From NCBI RefSeq assembly GCF_014196515.1, contig NZ_JACIDV010000003.1:310001-374000 (forward strand): DNA of 64,000 nucleotides. Direction: 5' to 3'. A model generated the notes under the pieces. That model did not search any database, was not told the DNA's origin, and worked only from the letters and a program-made list of their open reading frames with translations. Positions 52,229-59,389 of this stretch are shown here, piece by piece. Positions within the stretch are counted from its first letter, which is position 1. Each line of letters begins with the position of its first letter. The translations under genes and the position numbers were made by a program. This DNA is from Rhizobium skierniewicense. GTDB lineage: Bacteria > Pseudomonadota > Alphaproteobacteria > Rhizobiales > Rhizobiaceae.

Positions 52229-52519
52229 TCAGAAGTCGCTTAATTTAGCGTGATGTGGTGCAACTGCCGCAATCGTATCGACGATTGTCGTTTCTTGCAG
52301 AACTGGCGTATCTTTTTGAAAGCCTGAGGCTTTGCGCATACGGCGGTTTTCTTTCGCCACGAGAAATACTACGCCAGCAAAGTAGCCGACCTGTATAATG
52401 ACGAGACCGAGCACGGTTTGGATGAACGCGGTGTAAAAAGACCCATAAATGATATAGGTCGCAACTGCAAACGCCAGCAAAGCACACATCATACTGATGA
52501 AAACGCGCGGCGCGTACAT
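52229..52519 (-). CDS. Exopolysaccharide production repressor, ExoX/SyrA family
   Basis: A 96-residue inner-membrane protein starting MYAPRVFISMMCALLAFAVATYI, with two hydrophobic segments in the first 70 residues, then a basic tail (KENRRMRKASGFQ). The MYAPR start and the phrase SFYTAFIQTVLGLVIIQVGYF match the ExoX/SyrA/Psi family as I recall it. ExoX proteins inhibit exopolysaccharide synthesis post-translationally, probably through ExoY; SyrA has opposite effects on gene expression, so the exact role is open. GGAGGAG precedes the ATG. A slightly longer reading exists upstream (to 52549). It sits at the right border of the exo block. Confidence 0.82.
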   Translation of the reverse strand: MYAPRVFISMMCALLAFAVATYIIYGSFYTAFIQTVLGLVIIQVGYFAGVVFLVAKENRRMRKASGFQKDTPVLQETTIVDTIAAVAPHHAKLSDF

Positions 52520-52672
52520 GTCTTTCTCCTCCGCCAAGCATACTCTCACTATTGAGGTGTGCTTTTTTATTGGTTTCTTTTGGACGCAGTATATTACGGA
52601 ACCCCATCAGGTTCAATATCCATATGCTTCTCTTAAAACGCGCAGAATAAAATTTTGGTGATCTTTAATGGT

Positions 52673-52690
52673 AAAATTTGCGCAAATTTT
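52673..52690. promoter_or_regulatory. Perfect 18-base palindrome upstream of exoX-like gene
   Basis: AAAATTTGCGCAAATTTT is perfectly self-complementary. It lies about 155 bases upstream of the exoX-like start. Its AT-rich arms around a GCGC core look like an operator for a dimeric regulator. The regulator is unknown. Confidence 0.6.
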
Positions 52691-52697
52691 TTGATCC

Positions 52698-52711
52698 CTT
52701 CGCATGCGAAG
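52698..52711. promoter_or_regulatory. Perfect 14-base palindrome upstream of exoX-like gene
   Basis: CTTCGCATGCGAAG is perfectly self-complementary and starts 7 bases after the neighbouring 18-base palindrome. Pairing within the RNA is possible but only with no loop, so a protein-binding site is more likely. Confidence 0.55.
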
Positions 52712-52912
52712 CGCTGTATTTGCATAAAGCCTTTGAATTGGCGGTGAAAGCGAAACCATAGGGGATACGCGTTCCGTTCCATTTGGCCTCCTGGCCTGAT
52801 CAACCTCACAAAACACCAGACCTGCAGGACCATAATCCAGCGTCTGTAGACTTCGTTAACCATGCGGCAGGTAAACATAGGATGTTGATTCCCGAAGCAG
52901 TAAGGTGTGCGT

Positions 52913-53182
52913 GTGACAGAGCGTTCTGAAGTAATTGCGTTTCCCGCTAAAAATCGCGTCGTAGACATCAAGCGCTGTGTTCAGATGCTTGAGCAACTGA
53001 ATGGAGAAGAGGCAAATCTCTTCTGGCGTAGCGAGTGCAGGGCTCTCGCCGCTCACCTGACGAGCCTCGGATATGACGAACTCGCCATGCGCCAGGAAAT
53101 CATGGATTTTCAGGGTGCCGTTCAGGCCGAGCTCTGGTCCGCTTCGCAGCAGAATGAACCTGTTCGCCGCGAGACCTATTGA
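52913..53182 (+). CDS. Small DUF6074-like protein
   Basis: An 89-residue protein with the rhizobial DUF6074 pattern as I recall it: an N-terminal VIAFPAKNRVVDIKRCVQML, the central FWRSECRALAAHLTSLGYDE, and the ending MDFQGAVQAELW. The function is unknown; no signal peptide or membrane segment. GTG at 52913 has AAGG nearby; a GTG two codons earlier (52907) is an alternative. It is convergent with the LacI-type gene, which ends 35 bases beyond it. Confidence 0.7.
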   Translation: MTERSEVIAFPAKNRVVDIKRCVQMLEQLNGEEANLFWRSECRALAAHLTSLGYDELAMRQEIMDFQGAVQAELWSASQQNEPVRRETY

Positions 53183-53216
53183 AGTCCCAAAACCTGGAAT
53201 GGTTCAGCGGAGCGTT

Positions 53217-54239
53217 CTACAAATGCCGGGCAGGCCCGCTGACCGAATTGCGCACGATAAGGTCCGGGCTCAACAATATCTCGGGCTCATTGGGTTGGCG
53301 TCCTTCCAGGAGGTCTAAAAGTAGCGCCATTGCATGTTTGCCGATGGATGTTCTGGGCTGGCGAATGGTCGTCAGCGCGGGTGACATGAACGCAGCCTGT
53401 GGAATGTCATCGAAGCCCGTCACCGAAAAATCGCGGGGAATATCATATCCTCGCGCTGTCAGTCCGATCATGACGCCGATTGCGGTTTGATCGTTGACGC
53501 ACATGAAAGCGGTTGGCAGAGTGTCGCGCATGAACAACTGTTCGACGGCAAGTCTCCCACTTTCCAGAGTGCCGTCGCCATCCAGTATCAGGCTTGGCAA
53601 CACAGCAAGTCCAGCAGCTTTCATGCCCTCGTCAAATCCGGCGCGTCGCCGGCTATAGGCAAGACGGGTTCTGGAATCGCCGATAAAAGCGGTGCGCTGA
53701 TGGCCTTCGGCGATCAGCATGTCGGCGATCTTGCGCGCCCCGGCCATATCGTGGACGCCGACATAGGGAATGCCGCCATTGTAGATCGGCTCGAAGACGC
53801 CCACGCTTGGCGGCAGTCGCGCTGTCATCGCCTGATGGCCAAACGGTAAGATGCCCGTGAAAAGAATGAGCCCTGCCGCCTGGTTGGAATTGAGGAATTT
53901 CAGATATTCCAGACCGCGCTGGGCGTCGTTTTGAGTGTGACCGATGAGGATGCCGTACCCATGCGCGCGCGCTTCGTTTTCAAGTCCAACCAGAATGTTG
54001 GAAAAATTCGGGTCTCCGATATCTGGTGCGACCACCAGAATCATATTCGAGCGACCTAGCCTGAGACTGCGGGCCATGGCGTTGGTCGTGTAGCCGGTCA
54101 CTGCAATGGCCTGATGAACCTTGAGACGGGTCGAGTTCGCCACCTTTTCAGGCATGTGAATGGCTCTCGAGACCGTTGCGATGGAAACCTCCGCAATTCG
54201 GGCAACGTCTTCAATGGTGGCAGATGAGGGAATCGACAA
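53217..54239 (-). CDS. LacI-family transcriptional regulator
   Basis: A 340-residue DNA-binding repressor. The N-terminal helix-turn-helix and hinge region ATIEDVARIAEVSIATVSRAIHMPEKVANSTRLKVHQAI precede a periplasmic-binding-protein-like sugar domain (LVVAPDIGDPNFSNILVGLENEARAHGYGILIG and CVNDQTAIGVMIGL). It probably senses the sugar carried by the importer encoded in the opposite direction, since a double operator lies between the two. The start at 54239 fits the family length and begins directly before the helix-turn-helix. Confidence 0.92.
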   Translation of the reverse strand: MSIPSSATIEDVARIAEVSIATVSRAIHMPEKVANSTRLKVHQAIAVTGYTTNAMARSLRLGRSNMILVVAPDIGDPNFSNILVGLENEARAHGYGILIGHTQNDAQRGLEYLKFLNSNQAAGLILFTGILPFGHQAMTARLPPSVGVFEPIYNGGIPYVGVHDMAGARKIADMLIAEGHQRTAFIGDSRTRLAYSRRRAGFDEGMKAAGLAVLPSLILDGDGTLESGRLAVEQLFMRDTLPTAFMCVNDQTAIGVMIGLTARGYDIPRDFSVTGFDDIPQAAFMSPALTTIRQPRTSIGKHAMALLLDLLEGRQPNEPEILLSPDLIVRNSVSGPARHL

Positions 54240-54327
54240 TGAAGGCCTCGGATATGTACGCGACCGGACACTACACGGCGCTGATGATCCGTCAAATCCG
54301 ATCGATCAAATCCGTGTGCTCAGGTGG

Positions 54328-54364
54328 ATGTAAACCTTTACATGGGTCATGTAAAGGTTTACAT
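54328..54364. promoter_or_regulatory. Double LacI-type operator between the regulator and importer genes
   Basis: ATGTAAACCTTTACATG at 54328-54344 and its exact reverse complement at 54348-54364 flank the 3-base spacer GGT, forming one 17-bp inverted repeat. Each half is itself almost a palindrome (TGTAAA-CC-TTTACA), which fits the TGTAAACGTTTACA-like operators of the LacI family. So two operator sites lie 20 bases apart, about 2 helical turns. The site is 39 bases before the importer ATPase start and 89 bases from the lacI start. Confidence 0.85.
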
Positions 54365-54402
54365 GACTGTTCAAGAGGTGGAGCTACCTGGGGAGGGGTG
54401 CC

Positions 54403-55929
54403 ATGGAGAGGATGACCGCCGAGAGCGGAGACACCGTGCTGTCGGCACGTCGAATCTCTAAATCATTCAATGGTGTTCAGGTGCTCTTCAGCGTCAATTT
54501 TGAGCTCAAGCGGGGTGAAATCCACGCGCTTATGGGCGAAAACGGCGCTGGCAAATCGACCCTCGTCAAAGTTCTCTCCGGTTTCGAGCAGCCAAATTCA
54601 GGTGAAACCCTTCTTGATGGCGTGCCTGTGAAGCTGCCGCCAAATGGAACGGCTGAGTCTCTTGGTATCGTTATCATTCACCAGGAGTTCAATCTTGCCG
54701 AACATCTCACTGTGGCTGAAAGTCTGTTTTTAGGGCGGGAAGTCACGCGCTTCGGAATACTCGACCGCAAAGCCATGAGCGCGGCAACGCGATGTGTGCT
54801 GGATGAACTCGGTTGCACGGTGGATGAAAACGCGCTGATCGGCACATTGTCGATTGCCGAAAAGCAAATGGTGGAAATTGCCAAGGCTATCAGCCGCGAT
54901 GCCCGCATCGTGTTCATGGATGAGCCAACCGCTGTCTTGTCGCGTGACGAGACCAGCTACCTGTTCCAGCAGGTCCGCAAATTGCGCGACAAGGGTACGA
55001 GCTTCGTCTTCGTATCCCATAAGCTGGACGAGGTCATGGAACTGACCGACCGGGTGACTGTCCTTCGGGATGGTCATTGGGTGAAAACTGCACCGACAGC
55101 CTTGCTGGATGGCGAGGCGATTGCGCAGTTGATGGTCGGACGAGAACTGTCGAGCCTTTATCCGGCCAAACGTGAGCCCGATGTCGATGAGGAGATTGTT
55201 CTCAAGGTCGATGGCCTCTCGACCCGCTATGTCAAGGATGTGACGTTCGGCTTGCGCAAAGGCGAAATCATCGGTTTTTCTGGCCTGATCGGTTCCGGCC
55301 GCACCGAGCTTGCAGAAGCGATTGTCGGGCTGCGCAATCGCACAGCCGGTGAGGTGGATGTCAACGGGCATGTGTTGCCGCCCCATGATCTGCATGCCTC
55401 GATTGCTGCCGGGCTTGCCTACATGACGAAAGACCGTAAATCCAAGGGCCTTCTGTTGGGTGCCGGGATGGGCCTCAACCTGACCCTCCAATCCCTCGAA
55501 CGGCATGGCAAGTTCGGTTATCTCAGCGCGTCCAGCGAAGCCAGATCACTCGACAGAGCGCGTCGGCGTTTCGATATCCGCGTGCGGGATGGTAGCGTCG
55601 TCGTTGGGCGCATGTCAGGTGGAAATCAGCAGAAGTTGCTGCTTGCCAAAGTCATGGAAACTGAACCAAAAATCATCATCATCGACGAACCCACGCGAGG
55701 CATCGATGTGGGGACAAAACAACAAATCTACCATTTCATTTCGGCTTTGGCGCGCGATGGCCACTCGGTCATCGTGGTGTCGTCTGAAATGCAGGAGGTC
55801 ATCGGGCTTTGCACCCGGGTTGCTGTTATGCGCGAAGGGCGCCTTGTCGGCATTCTGGAAGGTGACGAAATCAACGAACGGGAAATCATGCGTTACGCAG
55901 CGGGACTAAAAACGAAGACGGCAGCATAA
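54403..55929 (+). CDS. Sugar ABC transporter ATPase (RbsA-like, two-domain)
   Basis: A CUT2-family sugar-importer ATPase of 508 residues with two ABC domains. The first half has Walker A GENGAGKST and the signature-region LSIAEKQMVEIAKA; the second half has the typical degenerate P-loop GLIGSGRTELAEAI, the signature MSGGNQQKLLLAK and Walker B IIIIDEPTRGIDVGT. It drives uptake with the permease and binding protein downstream. GAGGGG precedes the ATG. Substrate: probably a pentose, hexose or sugar alcohol, not more precisely predictable. Confidence 0.93.
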   Translation: MERMTAESGDTVLSARRISKSFNGVQVLFSVNFELKRGEIHALMGENGAGKSTLVKVLSGFEQPNSGETLLDGVPVKLPPNGTAESLGIVIIHQEFNLAEHLTVAESLFLGREVTRFGILDRKAMSAATRCVLDELGCTVDENALIGTLSIAEKQMVEIAKAISRDARIVFMDEPTAVLSRDETSYLFQQVRKLRDKGTSFVFVSHKLDEVMELTDRVTVLRDGHWVKTAPTALLDGEAIAQLMVGRELSSLYPAKREPDVDEEIVLKVDGLSTRYVKDVTFGLRKGEIIGFSGLIGSGRTELAEAIVGLRNRTAGEVDVNGHVLPPHDLHASIAAGLAYMTKDRKSKGLLLGAGMGLNLTLQSLERHGKFGYLSASSEARSLDRARRRFDIRVRDGSVVVGRMSGGNQQKLLLAKVMETEPKIIIIDEPTRGIDVGTKQQIYHFISALARDGHSVIVVSSEMQEVIGLCTRVAVMREGRLVGILEGDEINEREIMRYAAGLKTKTAA

Positions 55930-55971
55930 CGAGCGGTCAAATGACCGATACGACAGGTTGGGAGGTCTGTT

Positions 55972-56985
55972 TTGGGTATGAGCATAAGTGAAGACAGCAA
56001 AGAGAAAAAGGCAGGGCGATCCCTGCGCGATATAGACCTGCGGGCCGTCGCACCCTTTGTCGCCCTGGCCCTGTTGCTGATCTTTGGAGCGATGGTCAAT
56101 CCGAATTTCATCAGCCTCAATAATCTCACGAATGTCGCCACCCGGAGCGCATTCATCGCCATTATCGCTGTGGGCGCGACGTTCGTGATTTCCGCCGGAG
56201 ATCTTGATCTGTCGGTCGGTTCCATGGTTGCCTTTGTTGCAAGCCTCATGATCTTGCTGATGAATTCCAGCGTCGTGGCGGACCCGACCTCCATGCTGGT
56301 CTTGGCCATGGTCTTTGCGCTGGTGGTCGGTGCCCTTTGCGGACTTGCCAACGGCTTGATCACGACAGTGGGAAAGATCGAACCCTTCATCGCAACGCTG
56401 GGCACCATGGGTGTGTATCGTGGGTTGACGACGTGGCTTTCGCAGGGCGGCGCGATTACGCTGCGGGATCCTCAGCTACAGGCTATGTACCGTCCGGTTT
56501 ATTTCGGATCGTTCCTGGGAATACCGCTGCCAATCCTCGCCATACTGATCGTGACGGCGATTGCCGCCTTTGTTCTCTACCGTACCCGGTACGGACGTCA
56601 CGTTACGGCAGTCGGTTCAAACCGTGACGTTGCGAAATACTCCGGTGTCACGGTCAATCGCGTCCGCACGGTGGCCTTTGTCATCCAGGGACTTTGTGTG
56701 GCCATCGCCGTTCTTCTCTACGTGCCGAGACTGGGCTCCACGTCGGCAACGACGGGCATGATGTGGGAATTGCAGGCCATCACGGCGGTCGTGGTCGGTG
56801 GTACCGCGCTCAAAGGCGGCGCTGGCCGAGTGTGGGGCACGATTTGCGGTGCATTCATTCTCGAACTCGTCGGCAACATCATGCTGCTTTCGAACTTCAT
56901 CAGCGAATATCTGATCGGTGCCATACAGGGTGCGATCATCATTATCGCCATGCTGGTGCAGCGGTCGTTGATGCGTCGCTCTTAG
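55972..56985 (+). CDS. Sugar ABC transporter permease (RbsC-like)
   Basis: An inner-membrane permease of about 337 residues with eight to ten hydrophobic segments. It has the CUT2-family phrases NPNFISLNNLTNVATRSAFIAIIAVGATFVISAGDLDLSVGSMVA, VGRYRTRYGRHVTAVGSNR-like sequence (here LYRTRYGRHVTAVGSNRDVAKYSGV) and AVVVGGTALKGGAGRVWGTICGA. GGGAGG lies 6 bases before a TTG at 55972; the ATG at 55978 is the other candidate. It is 42 bases after the ATPase gene. Confidence 0.92.
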   Translation: MGMSISEDSKEKKAGRSLRDIDLRAVAPFVALALLLIFGAMVNPNFISLNNLTNVATRSAFIAIIAVGATFVISAGDLDLSVGSMVAFVASLMILLMNSSVVADPTSMLVLAMVFALVVGALCGLANGLITTVGKIEPFIATLGTMGVYRGLTTWLSQGGAITLRDPQLQAMYRPVYFGSFLGIPLPILAILIVTAIAAFVLYRTRYGRHVTAVGSNRDVAKYSGVTVNRVRTVAFVIQGLCVAIAVLLYVPRLGSTSATTGMMWELQAITAVVVGGTALKGGAGRVWGTICGAFILELVGNIMLLSNFISEYLIGAIQGAIIIIAMLVQRSLMRRS

Positions 56986-57051
56986 AGGTTTCGGGTTCAC
57001 GGGTCGCCCGGTTCTGAAAATAAAGACCTTATCTATGTGGGAGGAAAACAC

Positions 57052-57999
57052 ATGAAAAAGAAACTGTTGGGAATGGCCGTGGCGCTGGTCGCGCTTTCGA
57101 GTGCGGTTCAAGCCCAGGATAAAAAGGTAACGATCGGCGTTTCGATCCCTGCGGCCGATCACGGCTGGACCTCTGGTGTGGTCTATCATGCGGAGCGCGT
57201 GGCGAAACTGCTAATGCAGGAGCATCCAGGTCTCAACGTCATCGTCAAGACATCGCCGGATGCTGCGACCCAGGCAAATGCCGTGCAGGATCTGGAGACG
57301 CAGGGCATCGACGCGCTCGTCATTCTGCCGTCAGATCCTGATCCGCTGGTTAACGCGATCAAGGAAGTGAAAAGCAATGGCAAATTCGTGGCCCTCGTTG
57401 ATCGTGCACCGAGCGTCAACGACGACAGCGTCCGCGATCTCTATGTTGCTGGTAACAATCCGGCGTTGGGCGAAGTCGCGGGCAAATACATCGCAGAGAC
57501 GACACCAGAGGCTGAAGTCGTCGTCATTCGTGGTCTGCCGATCCCGATCGATCAGCAGCGACAGGATGGGTTCGACAAGGGAATTGCTGGCTCCAAAGTT
57601 AAAATTCTGGACCGTCAGTTCGGTAACTGGAACCGCGACGACGCCTTCAAAGTCATGCAGGACTATCTGACGAAATATCCGAAGATCGATGTCGTCTGGT
57701 GTCAGGATGACGATATGGCTGTTGGCGTCCTCCAGGCAATCGAGCAGGCTAAGCGCACCGATATCAAATACGTGATTGGTGGTGCCGGTTCCAAGGATAT
57801 GATCAAGAAGGTCATGGATGGCGCCGAGATGATCCCTGTGGATGTTCTCTACCCGCCAGCGATGGTCGCCACGGCAATGCAGCTGACCGCCGCCAATTTC
57901 TACGATCAGGTTCCTGTCCGCGGCACCTACATTCTGGACGCAACCCTCGTCACGAAGGACAATGCGGAGGGTTTCTACTTCCCTGACTCACCGTTCTAG
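57052..57999 (+). CDS. Periplasmic sugar-binding protein (RbsB-like)
   Basis: A 315-residue binding protein with signal peptide MKKKLLGMAVALVALSSAVQAQ and a type-1 fold of the ribose-binding kind: VTIGVSIPAADHGWTSGVVYHAERVAKLL, QGIDALVILPSDPDPLVNAI, VDRAPSVNDDSV and YVAGNNPALGEVAGKYIAE. GGAGG lies before the ATG at 57052. It ends the importer operon just upstream of an intrinsic terminator. The ligand is unknown. Confidence 0.92.
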   Translation: MKKKLLGMAVALVALSSAVQAQDKKVTIGVSIPAADHGWTSGVVYHAERVAKLLMQEHPGLNVIVKTSPDAATQANAVQDLETQGIDALVILPSDPDPLVNAIKEVKSNGKFVALVDRAPSVNDDSVRDLYVAGNNPALGEVAGKYIAETTPEAEVVVIRGLPIPIDQQRQDGFDKGIAGSKVKILDRQFGNWNRDDAFKVMQDYLTKYPKIDVVWCQDDDMAVGVLQAIEQAKRTDIKYVIGGAGSKDMIKKVMDGAEMIPVDVLYPPAMVATAMQLTAANFYDQVPVRGTYILDATLVTKDNAEGFYFPDSPF

Positions 58000-58017
58000 G
58001 ACCTGGTGAAGATGGTC

Positions 58018-58045
58018 AGGCCCGTTCGAGAGAGCGGGCCTTTTT
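58018..58045 (+). terminator. Rho-independent terminator of the sugar importer operon
   Basis: AGGCCCG at 58018-58024 pairs with CGGGCCT at 58035-58041 across a 10-base loop and is followed by TTTTT ending at 58045. It lies 19 bases after the binding-protein stop and before the convergent dadA-like gene. Confidence 0.85.
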
Positions 58046-58054
58046 CTGTTGCGA

Positions 58055-59308
58055 TCAGGAAAAACGGCTTGCCCGGAACGGGTCAACGGGGATGGACGTG
58101 TCCACCTCCGTCACAAGTTCCGTGACGAGCTTTGCCGTTGCTGCGGACTGCGTGAGACCAAGGTGTCCGTGGCCGAATGCATAGATGACGGATCTGCTGG
58201 CACGTGATGGGCCGATGACGGGCAGGCAATCCGGCATGGATGGGCGCAGACCCATCCACTGCTTTCCGTCCTTGGTCTTCAATTCGGGAAGAAAACGGCC
58301 CGCCTTTTTCAGCAGGGCCTCGGATCGGCGGAAGTTCGGTGGCAGGTGCAGGCCGCCAAGTTCCACTGCGCCGCCAACGCGGATGCCGGATGATAACGGC
58401 GTTACGACGAACGCGTGGTCATTGAAATAAAGCTGCCGGGTCAAGTTAAATGAGCCAGTCGGCAATGTGGTGTTGTAGCCGCGCTCGGTTTCCAGCGGTA
58501 CGGTGTTCCCCAGAGATGCGGCCAGCGGTTTGGACCACGCGCCACAGGCGACGATGACCTTGTCCGCTGTTATGATCTGGCCGTTGGCCAGCGTGACGAT
58601 GGCCCTGTCGCCCGACATGGCAATGCCCGAGGCCTCGCCTTTGCGCAAAATCGCGCCTCTTGCGATAACAAGGTCGGCAATCGCTCGCGTGAAGGCTTGT
58701 GGATCACCAACCTGTAGACCATCGGGGCTGTACATGGCGTGCTGGAACTGCGGTGCCAGTCCAGGCTGCAACGTCTCGATCTCGTCGCGTCCGACCCGCG
58801 TAAATGTAAAGCCGGCACGGGCCTTCTCGTCCCAGTCGCCACGAGCCGCATCAAAGCTTGCCCGGCTGTCGTACAGATCAAGCGTTCCCGTGTTCGATAT
58901 GTGGTGAGCCAGTTCCGGCATGGCTGCCACCCTCTGCATTTCGTCCGCCGCAAGCTTCATCATAGTCTTCTGCACGCTGAGACCGTGTTCGAAGGCACGC
59001 GGTGAACTGGCTTTCCTGAACCGCCATAGCCAAGGTGCGATCTTTAGCGCGTAGGCCGGGGGAATGCTGAGTGGGCCAAGTGGATCGATGAGCCATTTGG
59101 GCGCTTTTTTCATCACGCCAGGTGCTGCCATTGGAATGATTTCAGGGAAAGCAAGAATACCCGCATTGCCAGCGCTTGCGCCTTCCGCAACGCCTTCCCG
59201 CTCCAGCAGAGTGACGCGCCTTCCGGAATCTTGCAGATAGAGAGCCGACATCACACCGATGATGCCGGCGCCGATGATCAGCACATCGCACTGTTCCGAT
59301 GAATTCAT
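58055..59308 (-). CDS. D-amino acid dehydrogenase-like FAD oxidoreductase (DadA family)
   Basis: A FAD-dependent oxidoreductase of about 417 residues. The FAD motif is VLIIGAGIIGVMSALYLQDSG near the N-terminus, and the family blocks GNAGILAFPEIIPMAAPG and PLETERGYNTTLP follow, then GLRPSMPDCLPVIGPSR and YAFGHGHLGLTQSAATAKLV. DadA-type enzymes oxidise D-amino acids to oxo acids and ammonia at the inner membrane, but related proteins act on other amines or proline-type substrates. Start taken at the ATG 59308, with GGGG 8 bases upstream; a GTG at 59317 is possible. It converges on the sugar importer operon, so the two are probably unrelated. Confidence 0.88.
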   Translation of the reverse strand: MNSSEQCDVLIIGAGIIGVMSALYLQDSGRRVTLLEREGVAEGASAGNAGILAFPEIIPMAAPGVMKKAPKWLIDPLGPLSIPPAYALKIAPWLWRFRKASSPRAFEHGLSVQKTMMKLAADEMQRVAAMPELAHHISNTGTLDLYDSRASFDAARGDWDEKARAGFTFTRVGRDEIETLQPGLAPQFQHAMYSPDGLQVGDPQAFTRAIADLVIARGAILRKGEASGIAMSGDRAIVTLANGQIITADKVIVACGAWSKPLAASLGNTVPLETERGYNTTLPTGSFNLTRQLYFNDHAFVVTPLSSGIRVGGAVELGGLHLPPNFRRSEALLKKAGRFLPELKTKDGKQWMGLRPSMPDCLPVIGPSRASRSVIYAFGHGHLGLTQSAATAKLVTELVTEVDTSIPVDPFRASRFS

Positions 59309-59389
59309 CAAAATCACCCCATGTCAGACGGCACAGATAGCACGCTTAAATGCAAACTGTCGACAAGATTGACGATCTGGAGACCATCG

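Larger units (their letters stand above)
52520..52912. promoter_or_regulatory. Gene-free region upstream of exoX-like gene with two palindromes
   Basis: This 393-base stretch is AT-rich and holds no gene that I can support. It serves the leftward exoX-like gene and the rightward DUF6074-like gene. Two perfect palindromes lie 7 bases apart: 52673-52690 and 52698-52711, listed separately. Expression control of exoX, which sets the level of exopolysaccharide, is the likely role. Confidence 0.6.
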
